Of a stretch of DNA of 12,500 bases, positions 1-12,500 are shown piece after piece (position 1 is the stretch's first letter; the number at the start of each line of letters is the position of its first letter). The notes beneath the pieces were generated by a model. The model was not told where the DNA came from. It saw nothing but the letters and a program-made list of their open reading frames with translations, and searched no databases. The stretch comes from Botryococcus braunii (Eukaryota; Chlorophyta; Trebouxiophyceae). The position numbers and the translations under genes are program-made. The stretch covers positions 161,221 through 173,720 of the forward strand of contig KV908533.1 of NCBI GenBank assembly GCA_002005505.1, written 5' to 3'.

Positions 1-405
1 ACGAGGTGTGTCTACACCGGAGACCGCATGCGATTCTGCACCACGAGTGTAATGGACCCACATGAGGACCATATGGGGCTCAAGGTGGGCGACGTGCGGG
101 TTGTTCACGCCGAAGAGTCATGTCGAAGCTACAACTTCGGGACCGATAGCCACGACGACGAGCCAGCCAGTAGTGACACACCCCATCCCCATAGTCAAAG
201 TTACAGCATAGACAGCAAGTCATTTCTTAAAGGCATTTTTGTCAGGATACTCTTGATTTCACCACCTTGTGCGTAAAAAAACAATTCGAGTAAGAACACT
301 AGGCAGAATCGTCATCCCAAACCTAATGTGAACGCCATGGTTGTGAAAACTCAGAACATTAATCAATCAGAACTTTGTAATGCGACGAACTTTTAAGTAC
401 GATAA
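1..405. other. 5' flank of the first SDR gene
   Basis: I see no recognisable gene here. An 82-codon open frame from 28 to 276 has no family signature, and its composition does not set it apart from chance. The stretch 88-145 loosely resembles 12025-12080 upstream of the third gene (GGCGACGTG followed by a GAGTC-containing segment), so it may be diverged shared promoter or intergenic DNA. No TATA box, initiator or other core promoter element can be assigned with confidence. Confidence 0.4.
337..396 (+). other. possible upstream ORF before SDR-A
   Basis: An ATG at 337, in a CCATGG context, opens a 19-codon frame that stops at 394-396, nine bases before the SDR-A start codon. It would matter only if the transcript begins upstream of 337, which the sequence does not show. 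It has no resemblance to a known peptide. Confidence 0.2.
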
Positions 406-3494
<3,089 letters not shown>

Positions 3495-4476
3495 GCGTGC
3501 ATGGTGATGCATCGGGGGGGGGGGGTAGTGGGAGGTGGCCGCCTAGGCCGACTCTTTTAACGGGAAGCTCTAATGGAACGCTTGTGGCCAAAGGGGCTTT
3601 CCGCGGAGGCCGGGTCTACTAGTGATCATTGTTTAACCAGAGGAGGAGACTCTCGTGCACGTGGTAATTGGAGACGAAAGCGCTGGCGGTAATTGTTTAA
3701 CCAAAGGACAGAACAATAGTTGGTATTGGTTTACCAGAGCACGAGGCTGGGCCTTTGAGTCTGTTATCAATTGGTTCCTGGACCGAAGCTTCTACAAAAG
3801 CTTTCAATATTGGAGTCCGGGTCGATATAGATGGTGGACCAATTGCATTTAAGAAGGAACGCGTGAGCATTTAAATGCATGATGAGAATTAGAGCACTTT
3901 TGTTCAGACATGACGCATCTGTCCAATAGCGTGCGTTCAGGTCAGATCCCTACCCTGTACTCCTGTGCATGAATAAAGATGTACACATTGTTGATACCGT
4001 GCGTTGCTTAAGAAGCATCCAGGACGGGTCAGATCCTCTGCCGGGTCGTGCACACGAGGCCTGAGTGACTAGTTCCATCTAAACCATGCCGGCCTTAATG
4101 GCTGTTAATGGGCACAGCACCTTGGTTTTGTGGCCGTAACAAGCACAAGAAGAATATATTTTCCTTTGCATGGTAAAGTCCAATGGCGACAGTCCTGTCC
4201 CATAATAAACACATTGCAGGAAAACAAATAACTGGGTTATGAATGAGTGATTAATGTAACAAGTGTTACTCTGAGAAATCCACCAACAAGATATATCATC
4301 ATTTAACTCATGGGAGCCCTACAAGTGCGATTGACAGATGGAGCAAGACCCGCCGGCGATAGGTGCAACTTGTCGGGTAACTTGATTTCACTTCAATTCA
4401 AATCAATTAAGCATACAGGCTAACAATGGGGGTTTACTGGCTCACGCAGATTCCAACCTGTCAGGATTTTTTTAAT
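3495..4476. other. 3' flank and spacer downstream of SDR-A
   Basis: I see no gene in this stretch. It probably holds the 3' untranslated region of SDR-A. A G12 run (3514-3525) sits 20 bases after the stop codon. AATAAA occurs at 3972 and again at 4204. GCATTTAAATGC (3867-3878) is a small palindrome and CACGTG occurs at 3658. Open frames here are short and resemble no protein I know. Confidence 0.5.
3972..3977 (+). terminator. possible polyadenylation signal of SDR-A
   Basis: AATAAA lies 478 bases after the SDR-A stop codon, and a second copy is at 4204-4209. The hexamer alone is weak evidence because many protists do not rely on it. It is listed as the best visible candidate for the transcript end. 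Confidence 0.25.
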
Positions 4477-4540
4477 GCATTGAAACGGAATTCCTTCTTC
4501 GAAGATGCGTTGAAACGGAATTCCTTCCTTCTTCAAAGAT
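4477..4540 (+). repeat. tandem duplication of a 30-34 bp unit
   Basis: Two adjacent copies (4477-4506 and 4507-4540) share a core of GTTGAAACGGAATTCCTTC, with one base changed in the first copy, and end in TTCRAAGAT. The second copy has four extra bases (CTTC type). This is a small local duplication of no evident function. Confidence 0.9.
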
Positions 4541-4624
4541 CATTGGCAGATGGCCTACGTTTGGTTTCTTGGAAATAGAGATATGGCGCATGCGCAAGCG
4601 TTTGACTCTGCTATTTTTGGCATA

Positions 4625-4659
4625 ATTATGGCCTTATATTATGGCCTTATAAGGCCATA
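4625..4659. repeat. 13-bp direct repeat running into a 20-bp perfect palindrome
   Basis: ATTATGGCCTTAT occurs twice back to back (4625-4637 and 4638-4650). The second copy is the left part of a perfect 20-bp palindrome at 4640-4659. Four bases later the much longer 92-bp palindrome begins. Confidence 0.95.
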
Positions 4660-4662
4660 TAT

Positions 4663-4754
4663 GAAAGTGAAATATTTACCATGATCCAGGGTCCCACGCA
4701 TGCCATATATATGGCATGCGTGGGACCCTGGATCATGGTAAATATTTCACTTTC
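4663..4754. repeat. 92-bp perfect palindrome, no spacer
   Basis: The two 46-base arms (4663-4708 and 4709-4754) are exact reverse complements, checked base by base, and meet at an ATATAT centre. The next outer pair (4662 T, 4755 C) does not match. No target-site duplication is visible at the edges and no ORF lies inside. Such a structure could extrude a cruciform. It could be a fold-back element, a template-switch product or an assembly artefact. Confidence 0.97.
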
Positions 4755-5084
4755 CCCTGTAATGAAGGCATGAGACCTGAACTCCAACCAGGGTAAGACC
4801 AAGAGTTCGCCAAAATGTCCTTTTTGCCACTGTGTAATCCCCTTATCTTATGTCAACATCTCTCGAGTTATCCTTGTAAAACTTGCCCTTAATCTTGTTA
4901 ACCCTTACCCTTGTCACATTGGACATGTCTTCTCCACCAGGTGTGAATCATAACCGATAATGCAAGGGTACCACGCAAACCCAAAGTTTTGGAAGCACCG
5001 TTTACTCTCTGTCCACTCGATCCCTCATGCCTGATCCCGGATGTCGTATGCGAAGGCAGTGGTTGAAGCAAGCAAGCTTTTAAG

Positions 5085-5169
5085 CTTCCTTAAGGAAGAA
5101 AGGTGGAGACGGTCAAGAACGGCAACCTCCGGATAACTGATATATTTCACTGAGACTGATATATTTCAC
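5085..5169. repeat. 14-bp palindrome and 15-bp direct repeat
   Basis: CTTCCTTAAGGAAG (5085-5098) is a perfect palindrome. ACTGATATATTTCAC occurs exactly twice, at 5136-5150 and 5155-5169, separated by four bases. No function is evident. The rest of 4755-5229 holds no gene I can support. Confidence 0.85.
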
Positions 5170-5229
5170 AATGCTTTTTGAATATGCAAATCCGCGTATC
5201 ACGGTGGTCACGACCTCACTGACGACATG

Positions 5230-5276
5230 CCCCCCCCCCCCCCCCCCCCCCCCCGGGGGGGGTTGGGGGCTGGGGG
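5230..5276. repeat. C25-G8 run with further G5 tracts
   Basis: Twenty-five C (5230-5254) are followed directly by eight G, then TT, G5, CT and G5. The C run and the G run are self-complementary. The plus strand can supply four G tracts for a quadruplex, and the minus strand has an unbroken G25. The run length may be inexact because homopolymers sequence poorly. Confidence 0.95.
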
Positions 5277-5296
5277 TGAGAAGTTTCATTGGGTGC

Positions 5297-5320
5297 CGTA
5301 CCCTGGGTACTCAGGGTACG
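5297..5320. repeat. short inverted repeat, 9-bp arms and 6-base loop
   Basis: CGTACCCTG (5297-5305) and CAGGGTACG (5312-5320) are exact reverse complements flanking GGTACT. It lies about 290 bases upstream of the SDR-B start, within the likely promoter region. Whether it is a protein-binding site cannot be told. Confidence 0.7.
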
Positions 5321-5357
5321 TAGATTGCTTGCGCAGGCCTGATTCAAGCTGACGACA

Positions 5358-5393
5358 TTGTCGGTACCAGAAGCGATCCTGAATCAACCTGCC
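5358..5393 (+). promoter_or_regulatory. upstream element shared by SDR-B and SDR-C
   Basis: A segment beginning TTGTCGGTACCA and ending in a GATCCTGA...ACCTGCC block matches 12068-12110 upstream of the third gene, with a gap of about seven bases. It lies roughly 210-250 bases before the start codon in both. It is either diverged duplicated flank or a retained regulatory site. Confidence 0.45.
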
Positions 5394-5486
5394 CCAAGAA
5401 AACTTTCATCCATATACAGCAAAGCTCATTCGTAGAGGTGCATGTGCGAAGAATACCCCTGGGCAAAAGCCCTTTACTTCCGGGTC

Positions 5487-5545
5487 GAGTCACACCACTA
5501 ACCGGCGTTCCATTCTAACTCTTTAAGAAACGCAATGTTGCTTAG
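5487..5545 (+). promoter_or_regulatory. promoter-proximal stretch shared by SDR-B and SDR-C
   Basis: The ordered blocks GAGTC, CACTA, GCGT, CTAAC, CGCAAYGT and TTAG/TTAAG recur at 12215-12275 before SDR-C. The last block lies about 60 bases before the ATG in both genes. This suggests a homologous core promoter or leader. No TATA box is obvious. Confidence 0.4.
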
Positions 5546-5605
5546 TACAAAATATGGTCGAGTTTGAATTATTTCGTGCTGGTACGTCTTTTGGGGGGAT
5601 AAGGA

Positions 5606-9708
<4,103 letters not shown>

Positions 9709-10594
9709 AATTGCATATTGGGTGGAAATGAAGGTATGTGTGTGTACACATGTGTGTGTTTTCCACCGAGCTTGGTTGGAACAGGACAGGGCCCAGGCAC
9801 ATAACTGTGATAATGATACAGCTGTACTGCAAGGCATCCAGAGCAAATCTGGGTGCATCCGAAAGGACAAACAAAAATAGACAACATCAAGTACGTGTAG
9901 CACTGAGATTACAGCACGGACGCAAGGTTCTAGAAGGGTGGGGGGTTGCAGACACAGGGATGTGAGTCGTACAAAGATGATCACCATTTATGAAGGCACA
10001 TGCGACATGTAGACCAATCATGACTGTGTGGCCCTAAGACCATGTGGATCCACATGTCCACACATGGGCGTCCCAGGTGGCCTGGGGGATTGTGACATGC
10101 TCTTTTCTCATGAGACACGTTACCATTAGCTTTATATATAAGGAATAGCCCTAATCAGTAACTCTTTTGGAAACAGCTTTAAATGGCCAGGAGTCATGGA
10201 ATACAAATGGAAACTGTTGGTGCTGGTGGTGTTTTTAAATGTTTGGGGTGATGTTTCCAAGGCATTTGCTTCTGTTACTGCCATGTGGAGTTTAGCACAC
10301 GCTATGACTGTGCGTAGAAGGTGCATGTACCTAGACCTAGAGGCACAGGCCTCATGAGGCTGTACCTACGCTGCTAGGGAAGGAACAGACGCATAAGAGG
10401 CTCCTCGATTTTCAGATTGGTCACCGCTATGTACATGCTTGTTAAGGAAAACACTCCTACAGGAGAGTTTCTGGGGCACTCACAGTTCCTACAATCATAC
10501 TTCATACATTCATTCTTCCTTCATATGCAGCTTTACAACATTCCAACTTTCCATATTCATAAATTTATCCATTCTTTGTATAGTTAACCAACAG
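9709..10594. other. 3' flank and spacer downstream of SDR-B
   Basis: I see no gene. This probably includes the SDR-B 3' untranslated region. There is a short GT-rich patch (9733-9761), and no AATAAA close to the stop codon. The region ends in a pyrimidine- and AT-rich stretch that runs into an A27 tract. Confidence 0.5.
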
Positions 10595-10621
10595 AAAAAA
10601 AAAAAAAAAAAAAAAAAAAAA
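10595..10621 (+). repeat. A27 homopolymer
   Basis: Twenty-seven uninterrupted A. It could be a simple homopolymer or the poly(A) end of an old retroposed copy. No upstream gene or element is recognisable, and no clear target-site duplication is seen. Confidence 0.95.
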
Positions 10622-10672
10622 CATGACAATTGCGACGGCGCATAGTTGGCGAGTCCCGTCCAGTGCCGCCTC

Positions 10673-11282
10673 GGTACCTGATTTTATTCTAAACAGTACT
10701 CTCCTCATGACATGACACAAAAACACAACATTACCTTGCATCAATTGAATTGCAATGTGCACGGGATTCTGGTTCAGATGCTGGACACATCTGCCACCAA
10801 AAACTCCCAACCAAACCTATAGTCAGAGGCACGGTGGAGGCCACATGTCACAACCACAGTTTCAGCTATTGAAATAGTGTACCCACTCTTATCATAGTGT
10901 AAAAAACGCGTGTATTCCTTCATACCAAAACACTGTATTGCGCTTTATATAAACTCACATCGTCTTAAATCCCGCAGGTATACCCGATTTGTTATAAACA
11001 ATATTCTCCTGACATGACATAAAACACAACATTTCCTTGTATCAATTGATTTGCAATGTACACGGGATTCTGGTTCAGATGCTGGACACATCTGCCACCA
11101 AAACTCCCAACCAAACCTATACACAGAGGTAAGGTGGATCCTCCGGAGGCCACATGTCACAAACACAGTTTCAACTATTGAAATAGTGTACTCACTCTTA
11201 TCTTAGTGTAAGATAACTCGTGTAACCCTTCATACCAAAATCCTGTATTGCACTATACAGACTCACATCTTGCATTCCCCAG
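10673..11282. repeat. ~300-bp tandem duplication (two copies)
   Basis: Copy 1 (about 10673-10976) and copy 2 (about 10977-11282) align end to end with an offset of 301-310 bases, so they differ by small indels as well as substitutions. The best conserved part (about 10760-10815 versus 11060-11116) includes an identical CGGGATTCTGGTTCAGATGC. Reading frames are not kept between the copies, so I treat it as non-coding. It does not match a transposon I recognise. Confidence 0.9.
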
Positions 11283-11800
<518 letters not shown>

Positions 11801-11860
11801 ATGTGCTTTACATAATATCTCCGCGTGTAGCGGATCATGCACACATATTCTATTATTCAA

Positions 11861-11927
11861 CACTTTTTCTACTACTATCTTTTTCTTTTCTACTACTCTA
11901 CACTTTTTCTACTACTCTCTTCTCTCT
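11861..11927 (+). repeat. pyrimidine-rich CTTTTTCTACTACT repeats
   Basis: Three copies of a 19-21 bp pyrimidine-rich unit, each with a CTTTTCTACTACT-like core, starting near 11861, 11883 and 11901 and ending in TCTCTTCTCTCTG. They lie about 410-470 bases upstream of SDR-C. Promoter relevance is unproven. Confidence 0.7.
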
Positions 11928-12333
11928 GAAAGTGGTGCAAGAGGGGTGGTCCCAATATTGATCCGATGTTGACTGCCGCCACAGCGACCCTGAAGTTGAG
12001 GCGGAGCGTAAAGCGGCTCCACGTGGGCCCCTTTCGGGCGACGTGAAGGAAGTCTCACCGGAGAGTCTTGTCGGGTACCAAGATTGATGACGATCCTGAC
12101 ACCACCTGCCATACCAAAAATTTATCGATATGCGTCAATTATCTTTTTGGCAGGATTGTGTTGCAAGACAACCCACGGAATCACCACCCTTAGCTTCCAT
12201 TTGCGAGTCGAATAGAGTCGGAGCACTAGTTAGCGTGTTAGACCCTAACCTAATTGGACCGCAACGTCTGTTAAGACTTGTTTTGTGTCAAAATGAGCTC
12301 CTTTCAATCCAAAAGATTATCTAGAAGGGAAAG
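11928..12333 (+). promoter_or_regulatory. 5' flank of SDR-C
   Basis: It contains a CACGTG (12020-12025) and the two segments shared with the SDR-B upstream region (12068-12110 and 12215-12275). A 14-codon frame opens at 12293 and ends in TGA overlapping the SDR-C start as ATGA (12334-12337). There is no TATA box I would assign. The promoter call rests on position and on the likeness to SDR-B. Confidence 0.4.
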
Positions 12334-12500
12334 ATGAAGCATGAGCCGCCGCAACCGACCACTCCAAGGGTTGTCGTTGTCACCGGAGCCTCCACGGGCA
12401 TTGGAAAAGAAATTTGTAAATGCTTGACCAGCAGAGGCTATTTTGTTTTTGGGAGCGTACGGAAGGAGAAGGATGGAGATGACTTGCGGCAAGAGTTTGG
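12334..12500 (+). CDS. SDR-C: third SDR paralogue, 5' part only
   Basis: The first 55 complete codons of a third tandem copy, open at the right edge. It shows TGASTGIG at residues 17-24 and the same [14 protein letters not shown] stretch with Arg43. Over residues 13-56 I count 38 of 44 identical to SDR-A and 37 of 44 to SDR-B. The N-terminal 12 residues differ in sequence but not in length. An in-frame TAG at 12322-12324 precedes the ATG and supports this start. By analogy exon 1 should continue to about 12567, outside the window. Whether the rest is intact cannot be known. Confidence 0.85.
   Translation, partial: MKHEPPQPTTPRVVVVTGASTGIGKEICKCLTSRGYFVFGSVRKEKDGDDLRQEF

Noticed and set aside
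28..276. An 82-codon frame near the left edge
   Set aside because: It has no family motif and no support from a related copy elsewhere in the window; it is likely chance.
3655..3852. A 65-codon frame in the spacer
   Set aside because: It begins with GTG, has odd composition with many Trp and no relatives I recognise; it lies in probable 3' untranslated or spacer DNA.
10565..11166. Minus-strand frames in the ~300-bp duplication as a small repeated gene
   Set aside because: The similar peptides lie in different frames relative to the repeat and are broken by indels, so coding constraint is not visible.

Overview
The window is eukaryotic nuclear DNA. Its genes are split by introns of 93 to about 1,300 bp with GT-AG (and two GC-AG) borders, and it is full of long simple repeats: (CT)n, (CA)n, (GT)n, (GA)n, (CTA)n and poly-C/G/A runs. 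There are no bacterial operons or ribosome binding sites. The encoded enzyme belongs to a type of short-chain dehydrogenase/reductase (SDR) that I associate with bacteria and with algae or protists, so a microalga or other protist (for example a photosynthetic stramenopile) is a reasonable guess. The sequence alone does not settle the taxon.

Layout: three SDR genes lie head-to-tail on the + strand. SDR-A occupies 406-3494 and SDR-B 5606-9708; both are complete, with six exons each. SDR-C starts at 12334 and runs off the right edge. A and B have exactly the same exon lengths (234, 52, 95, 196, 163 and 196 bp) and intron phases, and both encode 311 residues. They are about 74% identical by my residue count. 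C has the same 5' exon structure as far as it is visible. The array therefore arose by tandem duplication of a whole intron-containing gene.

The introns carry the most unusual structure. Intron 2 of both genes has a long (CT)n polypyrimidine tract. Intron 3 of both genes begins with GC instead of GT and holds a (CA)n block followed by a complementary (GT)n block. Intron 4 of both genes has a (GT)n block. These microsatellites were either inherited through the duplication or kept alike afterwards. Intron 5 differs: 205 bp in A, and 1,315 bp with a compound (CAA)/(CTA) block in B.

Intergenic DNA: 3495-5605 (A to B) contains a perfect 92-bp palindrome with no spacer, other palindromes, a small tandem duplication and a C25/G8 run. 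9709-12333 (B to C) contains an A27 run, a roughly 300-bp tandem duplication, a 28-bp palindrome and a (GA)n(GT)n block. I see no tRNA, rRNA, transposase, reverse transcriptase or other recognisable gene in these spacers. Short stretches upstream of B and C resemble each other and may be shared promoter DNA.

Working together: all three genes encode closely related NAD(P)(H)-dependent oxidoreductases of unknown substrate. Divergence between A and B is concentrated in exon 5, the expected substrate-binding lobe, while the catalytic exon is almost unchanged. This is the pattern expected if the copies share chemistry but differ in substrate.
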